Assembly (NCBI RefSeq): GCF_002980575.1
Contig: NZ_PVBS01000001.1
Location: forward strand, 1,426,001 to 1,490,000
DNA length: 64,000 nucleotides
DNA from: Sphingobacterium gobiense
GTDB taxonomy: Bacteria; Bacteroidota; Bacteroidia; Sphingobacteriales; Sphingobacteriaceae
Reading direction: 5' to 3'
The notes below the pieces were generated by a model, which was not told the DNA's origin, made no database searches, and was given only the letters and a program-made list of their open reading frames with translations. This document shows, piece by piece, positions 1 through 7,808 of the stretch. The translations under genes were made by a program, and so were the position numbers. How positions within the stretch are numbered: the first letter of the stretch is position 1; every line of letters begins with the position of its first letter.

Positions 1-114
1 TTACCTTTTCAGCGGTTTAGGTGTCGAGAAAAGAGTTTTTCAAAAAATAGAAACTTAGATATCAGATTCATAGATTGGATTGAACCTCGAAAGAGTGAGA
101 AAATTGAACTGTCG

Positions 115-285
115 TACGTTTGTAAAGTAATAAAAAACGCATGGATTAAGACCGATGAACTGTTGGTGCTTGACACCGCGTGACACGATCCGTCCCCATG
201 CGTTTACATCTCAATACTGAATAGTTCGTTAGACATAAAGCCTGTGTGTACGACGATAGTTACCGAGATGTTGCTTTTAATTTAC
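115..285 (+). ncRNA. Candidate bridge RNA of the IS110 element (target loop then donor loop)
   Basis: Two consecutive stem-loops are visible. The first has a perfect 10-bp outer stem (135-144 with 196-205) and an inner GGTG/CACC hairpin (165-168 with 174-177); between them lie two single-stranded sides. The 5' side carries TGAACTGT (156-163), identical to the left flank plus core (105-112). The 3' side carries TGACACGA (181-188), the reverse complement of the right flank (1299-1306). The second loop has a 7-bp stem (206-212 with 265-271); its 3' side carries GTACGAC (248-254), the reverse complement of core plus element left end (111-117), and its 5' side carries ATAGT (221-225), identical to the right end plus core (1294-1298). 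Order and size match the published IS110-group bridge RNAs. Exact transcript ends are not determined. Confidence 0.75.
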
Positions 286-298
286 TTAAAACAAATGT

Positions 299-1297
299 AT
301 GAAGTTTATCGGAATTGACATTGCCAAGAGCACTTTTGTTACGGCCTATCCCTTACCCACGGGAGGCTATCGGACCAAGACTTATCCTAATGATCCTAAA
401 GGGGTCGCCCTTTTTATGAAGTCATTTTCACAGGAAGGCCATCATTGCGTATTGGAGGCAACCGGGAATTACGGGATGCTTTTGCTTTATATGCTTTGCA
501 AGGCGGGGATTGCCGTAAGCCAGGTGAATCCCAAACAGATAAAGCATTTTGCCAGAATGATGATGACCGTCACCAAGACAGACGATGTGGACGCCAAACT
601 TATTTCACTCTATGGAGAAAAAATGTGTCCGCCTGTTTATCGGTTCCCTGCAGAGTCTTTACTTATTCTAAAACAAAAAAAAGTCATTGCTAGGCAATTG
701 CGTAAACAGCTGGTCGCTCTCTCCAATTTGAAAGAATCCTTACAAGCATTACCGATAAAGGATAAGGCCAGCTTGAAGTCTCTGGATAAGACATTACGTT
801 TTCTAAAGGCGAGGATTGAAGAAATCGATGCTGATATAGCCGATGTTGCGTCCAGCGCCTTCGAGCAACAGATTGCTTCCCTGACCTCCGTTAAAGGGAT
901 AGGCATCTCACTGGCGACATCACTTGTAATCTCTACCGGTGGATTCTCCCAATTCGAGACATCTAAACAGCTGGCGCGATTTGTTGGGATATACCCCAGC
1001 TACCAACAATCCGGTTCATCAATAAATATTAGGGGCAAAATCAGTCGAAACGGTGATTCAAACCTGCGTTCGCTCCTCTATATAGCCTCATGGTCCGCCA
1101 TTCGTTATAACGAGACCTGTAAGGAGGCTTACGAACGGTTGAAGGCTCGTGGCAAGCCATCCAAGGTTGCATTGGTAGCGGTCGCTAACAAACTCCTCCG
1201 GCAGGCTTTTGCGATATGTAAATCGAACAGCAGATATGTGGACGGGTATAAATCAACCCTAAATAAAAATGCGAATTCTTCTTGCTTTTTAACATAG
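299..1297 (+). CDS. IS110-family DEDD transposase/recombinase
   Basis: The 332-residue protein has the two IS110 domains. The N-terminal RuvC-like DEDD domain shows D7 (GIDIAK), E53 (LEATGNYG) and D95/D98 (KTDDVDAK), the metal-binding acidic set. The C-terminal Transposase_20 domain begins near residue 192 (LTSVKGIGISLA) and contains the Ser-rich stretch 238-241, where the catalytic serine of the family lies, followed by the conserved NGDSNLRSLLY region. It would recombine the circularised element into a target chosen by the bridge RNA encoded just upstream (115-285). The frame is intact, so the element may still be active. The stop codon overlaps the inferred core dinucleotide. The start ATG follows the RNA region by about 14 nt. 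Confidence 0.93.
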   Translation: MKFIGIDIAKSTFVTAYPLPTGGYRTKTYPNDPKGVALFMKSFSQEGHHCVLEATGNYGMLLLYMLCKAGIAVSQVNPKQIKHFARMMMTVTKTDDVDAKLISLYGEKMCPPVYRFPAESLLILKQKKVIARQLRKQLVALSNLKESLQALPIKDKASLKSLDKTLRFLKARIEEIDADIADVASSAFEQQIASLTSVKGIGISLATSLVISTGGFSQFETSKQLARFVGIYPSYQQSGSSINIRGKISRNGDSNLRSLLYIASWSAIRYNETCKEAYERLKARGKPSKVALVAVANKLLRQAFAICKSNSRYVDGYKSTLNKNANSSCFLT

Positions 1298-1306
1298 TTC
1301 GTGTCA

Positions 1307-1975
1307 TTAATATAGCTTTTCCTCATTAATTGAGAAGCTCTCGTTAAAATAACGAAGTATACCGTGCCATTTTCCTTCCACATTATATTTTTCGCCGGTG
1401 GTTTTGTTACGTATGACTAGCTTAAATGAACATATTATGGCATGCCGATCAATAGATTTTCTAAAAATTAGTTTAGATTGTGCAGGTACTTTCAGGTCGA
1501 AGGTAAATGTACTGTTAGGCGTGTATGGCTCACGTTGCTCCCTGTCGCTTATTGTAAAGTGTTCTGGATAATAGGAAAATGTTCCATCTTCGTAATATAT
1601 CTCAGGCACGTTAACCTTAAATCCAGTGATATTTAAATCTGAGGGTAATTCGCCATCTTTCAGATTTACCTCAAAAAAAGAAGTTTTGACAAGATCATCA
1701 AACGTTTCGACGTGCTGTACTTCCATGAGCGTGTTACCGGGATTAATAAATTCCTCTGTCCCCCCTTTGATTTTCAATGTATCAATTTTGTCGTCGTCCT
1801 TCAAGAGATACGTTAAACTCTCCATTTCATATTCGTGCGGAAGAATGGATTCGTCTTCGTTAACTTCCAGATCTAAAGATTCCTTCGAGCAGCTACCAAG
1901 AAATAAAAAGGATATAGCAACGATTAAAAGTATTTGTCTATAATTTAATGCAAATGTTTGGACCATGTCGAACAA
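1307..1975 (-). CDS. Lipoprotein of unknown function (parent copy of two decayed fragments)
   Basis: A 222-residue protein with a hydrophobic N-terminus ending in a lipobox, LGSC, with Cys29 as the probable lipidated residue; ATG alternatives at residues 1 or 4 are equally possible. The mature part is acidic at first (EDES, KDDDKID) and beta-rich after residue 100. I do not recognise the family. Its C-terminal half (CSF.LVIRNKTTGEKY...GKWHGIL) has a clearly homologous, frameshifted fragment at 29849-30075, and its EMESLTYLLKDDDKID segment has one at 35030-35150. The gene converges on the IS110 element, whose inferred right end is only 8 nt from the stop codon; the C-terminus nevertheless matches the decayed copy, so it was not truncated. 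Confidence 0.7.
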   Translation of the reverse strand: MFDMVQTFALNYRQILLIVAISFLFLGSCSKESLDLEVNEDESILPHEYEMESLTYLLKDDDKIDTLKIKGGTEEFINPGNTLMEVQHVETFDDLVKTSFFEVNLKDGELPSDLNITGFKVNVPEIYYEDGTFSYYPEHFTISDREQREPYTPNSTFTFDLKVPAQSKLIFRKSIDRHAIICSFKLVIRNKTTGEKYNVEGKWHGILRYFNESFSINEEKLY

Positions 1976-2303
1976 CTTAAATCAATAACCAAACTTACGT
2001 AAAATATTGCTTTATCTTTGGATTTTTAAGCTAAAGTATGACGGACGAGTTATATACTACAACAATAGCGGTTCACTCAATTCTATTGTACATCTCGTTA
2101 AGTCAGGGTTATTTTAATGTTAATAATTTAATTTTTTGTCGATAAACCAAACAATTTTCATAAAACTGAGTTTTAAATTTAAAATTATATTTTTTAGACA
2201 CCGTTCTTCTAATCATTAATTCTTCTTTTTTTGAACTGGTTACAGAACATAACTTAATCAGAAATTAATTTCATTTATTATATAACACCTAAAACACGTT
2301 ATC
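1976..2303. other. AT-rich divergent intergenic region with a repeated promoter-like segment
   Basis: This 328-bp stretch separates the lipoprotein from the fimbrillin-like locus. It contains TATCTTTG (2013-2020, a TAnnTTTG -7 box on the plus strand) followed 17 nt later by an ATG (2038) opening a 35-codon frame. The segment 2008-2052 recurs with few changes at 56561-56605, where the ATG is lost. I see no gene that I can name here. Confidence 0.5.
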
Positions 2304-2483
2304 ATGAAAATCTTCAAAGGTAAACCAGAGAAAATTAAAAAGAAGGAAAGGTATGAAAAGCCGCTTGTTTCAAGCTTAATTTTACATCTAGAATATCATA
2401 TTGCAGCAGGTTCAACTGTTCAGGGAACTACTATGCAGCAGGAGCATAATGAAGAAACCAAATCTCAGAATGTCGAATGGTAA
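2304..2483 (+). CDS. Small 59-residue peptide preceding fimbrillin-like gene
   Basis: A 59-codon frame starting at ATG 2304 and ending TAA 2481-2483, 21 nt upstream of the fimbrillin-like lipoprotein. The N-terminal 20 residues are strongly basic (KGKPEKIKKKERYEKP), followed by a hydrophobic stretch (LVSSLILHLEYHIAAGS) and a polar Gln/Asn/Glu-rich tail. The pattern YEKP-x(n)-LE-x-x-IAAGS resembles the short uncharacterised peptides that commonly sit next to fimbrillin and surface-protein genes in Bacteroidota; that comparison is from memory. It lacks a cleavable signal peptide of normal form. Spacing suggests co-transcription with the next gene. The function is unknown; a leader, maturation or export tag role is speculation. 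Confidence 0.6.
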   Translation: MKIFKGKPEKIKKKERYEKPLVSSLILHLEYHIAAGSTVQGTTMQQEHNEETKSQNVEW

Positions 2484-2504
2484 TTAATTTAATTAAAAAA
2501 AATT

Positions 2505-4115
2505 ATGAGATCATATCGAATCCAAGACATGCTTATGGGGAAAGTAGCTAGTTCTTTAATAGTGGTTACTTTATTGTTTTTTTCATGCGCTAAAGAAAAC
2601 CAGATTCAATCTGAAAAGGAAAACACAATTGTGCGGATAAACCTGTCCAGTACAATTTTCAATTCTTCTAATGGAAATACTGGCCGTGCAAATGATAGTT
2701 TTTCTAGAGAACATAGTCAGGTTATTGGTCTTACAGAGGAATTCAATCTCGTTGCGACTTTAAAACCTGCTGAAAATCAAAAAACTCCAGATATTGCCCT
2801 TTCCAAAAAAGCGGATCTAAAAGCTGCAACGCCGGTGCGTACACCTTTGCCCCTCGGCACTCAATACATCATTGCGGTTTATAATACCTCGGGGGATTAT
2901 ATAACCCATCAGAATTATACATATGCTGCAGGTCAGAATCCTGAAATCACTGTTCAACCCGGAACTTACCAATTTGTCGCGGTTGCCTCAGGAAATAATA
3001 CCCTTCCGACGATCAACTTCAATCAATCTTTGGCGAACATTAATTTGGAAATACAGGATCCCGATATAGATCTGATGTATTTCAGTCAGCAATTGACAGT
3101 GCTGCAAGGTCAGATCAATCAATTAGATGTGGTTTTAAAACACCTGTTTACTGAAATCACTGTAAGTTTAAATACGGAGGCAATAGGTGAGATTGGCGCA
3201 ATCGGCCAGGCAAACATATCCCCTAATTATTCAGCTGTGAACGTTTCTTTGAGCAATGGCAGTTTAAGTTATCCCTCCACAGCAACTTCCGCTGCTAAAA
3301 CCATAGTTTTTGGTGCGACGACTGGAGAAATCGTAATTTCTACACCGATCTTTCTATTCCCAAACAATACAAACAGCGGTACAATCTCCATCGAAAATTT
3401 ACAGATCGGAGAAATATCAAAGCCATTGACCTTAACAAACTTGACAATCATGGATGGCATAAAATACAATCTTGAATTTGTGTTGCAGGCAGCTGGAATT
3501 AATATTGGGAATGAAATATGGTCTGGAGGAAACCTGATTTATGATCCTGCAGACAATAGATATGGATTTACGGCTTCTGATAATGACTTTGGTAATTATT
3601 GGTTTCCTGGTTATACACTGCCAAAATTATTGGACGGCACCAATCAGGGACCGGATCCCACAATTAACGGAAGTGCTGGAGATCCTTGCGCACTGGTCGC
3701 TCCTGCTGGAACTTGGAGGTTGCCTACTGAAGCAGAAGCTAGCCAGCTGATCGATCGCACGGGTCCGAACGGCGCTGACAATCCCCATAATATGAATGCA
3801 TATGATCCAGCACGTTACGTAGATACTTTTGACGGCAGCGGTTCTGGTACAAATCTAGGAATGTTTTTTGGCATACAGGGGAATCCGGGAGCATCCAGAC
3901 ATGATTATTTATTTTGTGTATATGCAGGTGCATACCACAATGAAAATACGCCTGGCCCTACTATAGGATCTGAAGGGAATTATATCCTTTCAGGGACAAG
4001 CGGCGGCTATCGTGAATTGCATTTAACGGGTAATGCTGGGGATGCAGGCTATGGAATAAATATCGGACAGGCTGATATGAACACGGCCTATCAGATCCGT
4101 TGTGTAAAACAGTAA
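2505..4115 (+). CDS. Fimbrillin-like / surface-layer lipoprotein
   Basis: A 536-residue secreted protein. A hydrophobic segment (residues 13-26) ends in FFSC, making Cys28 the likely lipidation site; starts at residues 1, 10 or 11 would all keep it. The middle part is rich in Thr/Ser/Asn with beta-strand periodicity, as in Mfa1/FimA-type fimbrillins of Bacteroidota. The C-terminal ~170 residues contain WRLPTEAEASQLI and end in YQIRCVKQ, resembling the WRLPT...IRCVK modules found at the end of many Bacteroidota surface lipoproteins. It probably forms or decorates a fimbrial tip or shaft anchored through its lipid. It lies 21 nt after the 59-residue peptide and 45 nt before the amidase. Assignment to fimbrillins rests on architecture only. 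Confidence 0.65.
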   Translation: MRSYRIQDMLMGKVASSLIVVTLLFFSCAKENQIQSEKENTIVRINLSSTIFNSSNGNTGRANDSFSREHSQVIGLTEEFNLVATLKPAENQKTPDIALSKKADLKAATPVRTPLPLGTQYIIAVYNTSGDYITHQNYTYAAGQNPEITVQPGTYQFVAVASGNNTLPTINFNQSLANINLEIQDPDIDLMYFSQQLTVLQGQINQLDVVLKHLFTEITVSLNTEAIGEIGAIGQANISPNYSAVNVSLSNGSLSYPSTATSAAKTIVFGATTGEIVISTPIFLFPNNTNSGTISIENLQIGEISKPLTLTNLTIMDGIKYNLEFVLQAAGINIGNEIWSGGNLIYDPADNRYGFTASDNDFGNYWFPGYTLPKLLDGTNQGPDPTINGSAGDPCALVAPAGTWRLPTEAEASQLIDRTGPNGADNPHNMNAYDPARYVDTFDGSGSGTNLGMFFGIQGNPGASRHDYLFCVYAGAYHNENTPGPTIGSEGNYILSGTSGGYRELHLTGNAGDAGYGINIGQADMNTAYQIRCVKQ

Positions 4116-4160
4116 AAAAGATCATATCGAGTTCAATATATTCATAAAAAACGTAAAAAT

Positions 4161-5207
4161 ATGAAAAGGAAATTAGCAATAATACTAACGGCAATATGTC
4201 TGTTTTGGGCAAAAAATTCTGTGCTATGTACCAGAGTGGTTTACAAAGGCCCTAATCAAAATGTAATTACCGCCAGAAGCATGGATTGGCGCGATGAAAT
4301 CCCTGCCAATTTGTGGATTCTCCCAAAAGGAATTGAAAGAACCGGAGAAGTAGGCCCGCTTTCCGAAAAATGGAAATCCAAATACGGAAGTATCGTAAGC
4401 ACTTCCTGGGATATTGCTTCCTCAGACGGAATGAATGAAAAAGGTCTGGTTGCCAACCTTTTATGGCTTGGAGAATCTCAATACCCGAAATTTGATCCGA
4501 AAGGCACAAAAAAAGGAATTGCCATTTCCTTATGGGCACAATATTTTCTGGATAATTTTGCAACCGTAAAAGAAGCAGTAGAACAGGCTAGTAAAGAACA
4601 ATTTGTTATTGTAAGTGATTATATCCCCGGAACTGAAAGATTTACAACCGTTCACCTTTCCCTTTCCGATGCTTCTGGTGACAGTGCAGTCTTGGAATAT
4701 ATTGACGGAAAACTTATCATTCACCACTCTCCAGAATATACCGTAATGACCAATTCTCCTGTTTTTGATGAACAGTTGGCTTTAAATAATTACTGGAAAG
4801 GAATTCCTGGAACCGTGATGCTTCCGGGAACGAATCGTGCTGCAGATCGTTTTGTGAGAGCATCCTATTATATTGATGCCATTCCTAAAACTGCAGATAC
4901 CAGAACTGCTATAGCAAGCGTTTTCAGCGTAATCAGAAACTGTTCTGTACCTTACGGAATCTCTTCAGAAACAGAGCCTAATATTTCTTCTACGAGATGG
5001 CGCTCTGTTTCCGACCAAAAAAACATGGTCTATTACTTCGAAACTGTTTTTACTCCCAATACATTTTGGGTCAACCTTAAAGAATTTGATTTAACAGAAA
5101 AGGGAAAAGTAATGAAGCTGGATCTAAGCAATTTTCAAACCTACAACGGAAAAGCAAATTCGAATTTCAAAGAATCAACACCATTCAAATTTTTAGGACT
5201 GAATTAA
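4161..5207 (+). CDS. Choloylglycine hydrolase / penicillin V acylase family amidase, secreted
   Basis: A 348-residue Ntn-hydrolase of the linear amide C-N hydrolase (CBAH) family. A signal peptide of ~22 residues is followed directly by Cys23, the expected N-terminal nucleophile after cleavage. The active-site set keeps the spacing of bile salt hydrolases: C23, R39, D42 (C2/R18/D21 in mature enzymes), N198 in TNSP and R230 in DRFVRA. Members hydrolyse bile salts, penicillin V or acyl-homoserine lactones; substrate cannot be read from the sequence. Periplasmic or extracellular action is expected. It follows the fimbrillin-like gene by 45 nt and precedes a broken porin gene, suggesting both came in as one segment. 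The enzyme itself looks complete. Confidence 0.88.
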   Translation: MKRKLAIILTAICLFWAKNSVLCTRVVYKGPNQNVITARSMDWRDEIPANLWILPKGIERTGEVGPLSEKWKSKYGSIVSTSWDIASSDGMNEKGLVANLLWLGESQYPKFDPKGTKKGIAISLWAQYFLDNFATVKEAVEQASKEQFVIVSDYIPGTERFTTVHLSLSDASGDSAVLEYIDGKLIIHHSPEYTVMTNSPVFDEQLALNNYWKGIPGTVMLPGTNRAADRFVRASYYIDAIPKTADTRTAIASVFSVIRNCSVPYGISSETEPNISSTRWRSVSDQKNMVYYFETVFTPNTFWVNLKEFDLTEKGKVMKLDLSNFQTYNGKANSNFKESTPFKFLGLN

Positions 5208-5232
5208 TCTTAAAGTAAAACACATAAACAAT

Positions 5233-5567
5233 ATGACTTTTTTTTATTTAAAAAGAGTCTGTTGCTTTGCTTTATGCTACTTTGCTGTGATGCAATCGCA
5301 CAGATTCCGGATTCTATACCTATCGAATCAAAAGAAGACAATGTAAAATACCCGGTCCTGCAGATTAAGGGGCTATTCCAGGCTAGATATCTCGTCGGAA
5401 TGTCGAAGGATGTAGATGTAAACGGACTTCACCATACAGATGAATCGGGAATCAGTAATAATTTTATGGTAAAATACATGAGAGTACAGGTTCGGGCACA
5501 AATCAGCAAACGTACCGAAGTGGTTACATTGGCTAATTTAGCGGATTTTAATTCTCTGTTTTTTTGA
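5233..5567 (+). pseudogene. Truncated porin (OprO/OprP-like) gene
   Basis: The frame 5262-5567 encodes a signal-peptide-like start, the segment LQIKGLFQARYLVGMSKDVDVNG and KYMRVQVRAQISKRTEV, typical of the first strands of phosphate-selective porin O/P family beta-barrels (normally ~380-400 residues). Only about 100 residues remain before a stop, after which a convergent gene begins within 6 nt. The likely original ATG at 5233 is in another frame, separated by a run of T's, so the 5' end may be frameshifted as well. The break near 5555 looks like a recombination or deletion junction. Confidence 0.65.
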
Positions 5568-5572
5568 TAAAT

Positions 5573-6448
5573 CTACTTTCTCGAGATCTTTTTTAGGACA
5601 TTTGCAGCATTATCATTTTGGGGGTTGAGTTCTAACGATTTTTTGTATGCATTGATAGCTTCTTCTTTTTCACCCAATTTCAGTAGAGTCTCTCCATAAC
5701 TGTCGTAAGTATTAAAAGCTTCGGGATACAATTCTGTATTTAATTGGAAGATATCGAGGGCGTCTTTATCCATATTTTGATTGAGCAACATATATCCTAA
5801 ACCGTTAATCATTTGCTCACTTACGTTATAGGTTGATTGTTTACCTTTTTTAAACTCACTTTTAATTACAGCAATGGTCTTTTCAACTGATTTAGAATCC
5901 ATGTAGTATTGAATAATAGGCGTCAAATTCATCAAACGTTCTTTCTCCTCCTGTTCCGCGAGAGTTTCTACACCGTAATATCTTCTTTCTTCATCAGTAA
6001 CTGCATCCGGATTCAAGGTGTAACGCTTCCATTTTCCGTTGGTAGAACTGTCGTTAATAGTCTGTGTACCATAAATCTGTGGTTCTCCTTTTCTCATCAA
6101 ATCTCGATCAACTGCTGCTGCATACCACCATCTGTTCAAAGTACTATCCATTTCGATAGCTTTTTTAAAACTTTCAACCGCTATTCGGCTAGCAATAGTG
6201 TCGTTTCCGTGCTGAAAAATAATCCCTACATTATAATGATCTTTCGCAGTTTTAACGTTACCGGCATCAATGATAGCGTGTGCTTTTATTCGTCTCAAGC
6301 TATCTTGTTTATTCAATTCTTTCCAATCAATATTTTGCCCCATTCGCTGTTGTTGATCGGCATCAGCCATTTGCTGTAGTTCTTGGTTATCCTGTGCAAA
6401 GGCTAACACCGAGAGAAATAAACTCGTTATTAAGAATACATATTTCAT
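5573..6448 (-). CDS. Secreted DUF6624-like protein with C-terminal TPR repeats
   Basis: A 291-residue protein with a cleavable signal peptide (to about residue 18, VLAFAQ). Residues ~27-130 carry ADQQQRMG...QDSLRR...IFQHGND...RWWYAAAVDRDLM...GEPQIYGTQ, the pattern of DUF6624 proteins, whose function is unknown. Residues ~205-290 form two or three TPR units ending in the canonical LKLGEKEEAINAYKKSLELNP. It likely acts as a periplasmic protein-interaction module. The gene converges on the truncated porin with only 5 nt between the two stops, so its downstream terminator was probably lost in that rearrangement. Confidence 0.75.
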   Translation of the reverse strand: MKYVFLITSLFLSVLAFAQDNQELQQMADADQQQRMGQNIDWKELNKQDSLRRIKAHAIIDAGNVKTAKDHYNVGIIFQHGNDTIASRIAVESFKKAIEMDSTLNRWWYAAAVDRDLMRKGEPQIYGTQTINDSSTNGKWKRYTLNPDAVTDEERRYYGVETLAEQEEKERLMNLTPIIQYYMDSKSVEKTIAVIKSEFKKGKQSTYNVSEQMINGLGYMLLNQNMDKDALDIFQLNTELYPEAFNTYDSYGETLLKLGEKEEAINAYKKSLELNPQNDNAANVLKKISRK

Positions 6449-6563
6449 ACCGTCTTTTTTTAATGTCTAATTTTATGTTCAAAAATGAATACGCGTATAT
6501 AAAACAAACTTATTAACAAAAAGAACGTGAAGTGACCTCAATTAGTAATCGTTGTCAATAAAT

Positions 6564-6668
6564 TTATATTCGTTGCCTTTGTTGCATTGCTTCTTCATTC
6601 AACCGCTCAATTTCAAAATCAAAACTATCTTCGTAACGAATCTGCTGTAAGCCCAAATAAAAACGTCT
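6564..6668 (-). pseudogene. Remnant of a LytS-type histidine kinase
   Basis: On the minus strand a short open stretch reads LQQIRYEDSFDFEIE followed by RLNEEAMQQRQRI and a stop. The first part is characteristic of the segment after the phosphoacceptor His in LytS/His_kinase family proteins. Upstream on the same strand (to about 6770) further fragments are out of frame. It is the only coding signal in the 379-bp gap 6449-6827. Confidence 0.4.
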
Positions 6669-6827
6669 TTAAACAACTGACATGGCAAAACCGAGTCGAT
6701 CACTAATCTGCTCAATTGACATACTACCTTATCCTGATCGTTGAAAACTTGAATAAAAATCAAAGCGGATGTAACCTAATTAAGGCATGTTGTAACTTTC
6801 GTAGGTGATATAATGCTTTTTTTGGTA

Positions 6828-7406
6828 TCACAGGATATTGTTTAATTTAATATATTGAAGAAGCATAATTGTTTTAGCATCTTTTATTTCTCCAATTTCA
6901 ATCATCTTCATCGCTTCATTTATATGCATTTCCAGTACCTCAATATTTTCTTCTTCCTGTTCAAGACCTCCTCCTTCATTTATTTTCATTTCCATTGAGT
7001 ATTCCGCTATGAAGAAATGTAGTATTTCAGTAACGGATCCAGGAGACATATAGGCTTCAAAAATCTTACGCACGTCTTTTATCTGATAGCCCGTTTCTTC
7101 TTCTGTTTCACGTCTGATACAATCTTCCGCATTGTCCTCGTCTAACAATCCTGCACAGGCCTCTATCAGCATTCCTGTTCTGTTACCGTTTAGGAATGTT
7201 GGCATCCGAAATTGTCTTGTAAGGATTACTAATTGTTGCTCTTTATTGTAAAGCAATATAGTGGCACCGTTCCCCCTGTCATAAGCTTCACGACTTTGTG
7301 TTTGTGTAGTCCCGTCGTCCTTTAAATATTCGTATGTAATTTTCCTGAGAATGTACCAATTATCGGAAAGAATTTTGCTCTCTATGATTTTAATGTTGTC
7401 TATCAT
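6828..7406 (-). CDS. nudK: Nudix hydrolase, GDP-mannose pyrophosphatase (NudK) type
   Basis: A 192-residue Nudix protein. The Nudix box lies at residues ~86-107, with AGLLDEDNAEDC and RETEEETGY providing the metal-binding glutamates; the upstream TRQFRMPTFLNG and IEACAGLL match the NudK/YffH subfamily, which hydrolyses GDP-mannose and related NDP-sugars. Length equals the family norm (~190). It is monocistronic, flanked by two stretches of decayed DNA. The substrate is inferred from the subfamily motif, so it could also act on other nucleotide sugars or ADP-ribose. Confidence 0.8.
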   Translation of the reverse strand: MIDNIKIIESKILSDNWYILRKITYEYLKDDGTTQTQSREAYDRGNGATILLYNKEQQLVILTRQFRMPTFLNGNRTGMLIEACAGLLDEDNAEDCIRRETEEETGYQIKDVRKIFEAYMSPGSVTEILHFFIAEYSMEMKINEGGGLEQEEENIEVLEMHINEAMKMIEIGEIKDAKTIMLLQYIKLNNIL

Positions 7407-7725
7407 TACAGTTAATCTATATTTTTTTGCTTACGTTAATAGTATATATTGAAAATTTTTGAATCAGCTAATGATCATTACTTTGAAATATATTTAAAAA
7501 TCCTTTCAAATTTAATAAATGCATTGGTTACTTCTTTAATAGTTAAAGGGCCTCATTATTTCGAAGGCGAATTCAAAAGAACTATTGTATTCTTTCCATC
7601 TTAAGGTAACAACGCCTATAGTTCATTCCGTTGCTTCTCATCCGTCCATTCTGGCAATTCTCTTCAAGATAGAGCGGAGATAGTTCCTCATCATCCCTAC
7701 CGTAATGGTACCCGTTGAAGCGACT

Positions 7726-7805
7726 TCAGTTACCACCTAAACGGATTTCTTTTTTCGGATTTTGTTTCTCAATTCACTATCCAAAATTTCAGAATGTTGT
7801 ATCAT
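7726..7805 (-). pseudogene. Remnant of the 5' end of an Ada-type alkylation repair gene
   Basis: Directly after the 2OG-Fe oxygenase (4 nt from its stop) the minus strand encodes MIQHSEILDSELRNKIRKK, then a one-base slip would give KEIRLGGN and a stop. This resembles the N-terminus of Ada/metal-binding alkyltransferases that follow the oxygenase in related bacteria (from memory). The rest of the gap down to 7407 has further short open pieces but nothing I can name. Confidence 0.4.
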
Positions 7806-7808
7806 CTC

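Larger units (their letters stand above)
111..1298 (+). mobile_element. IS110-family insertion sequence, complete
   Basis: The element consists of a ~186 nt structured noncoding left part followed by a DEDD transposase gene. I place its limits from guide matches: the dinucleotide GT at 111-112 and GT at 1297-1298 would be the duplicated core, with left target half TGAACT (105-110) and right target half TCGTGTCA (1299-1306) outside. There are no terminal inverted repeats or longer target duplication, as is usual for IS110. The ~1.19 kb length fits the family. The right end coincides with the transposase stop codon, so almost no 3' noncoding end remains. The element lies just beyond the stop of the lipoprotein gene on the opposite strand and leaves it intact. 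Boundaries are inference; the family assignment is firm. Confidence 0.8.

Noticed and set aside
445..1383. Open frames inside the transposase on other frames and strand
   Set aside because: They overlap a well-conserved DEDD transposase and have no domain or leader.
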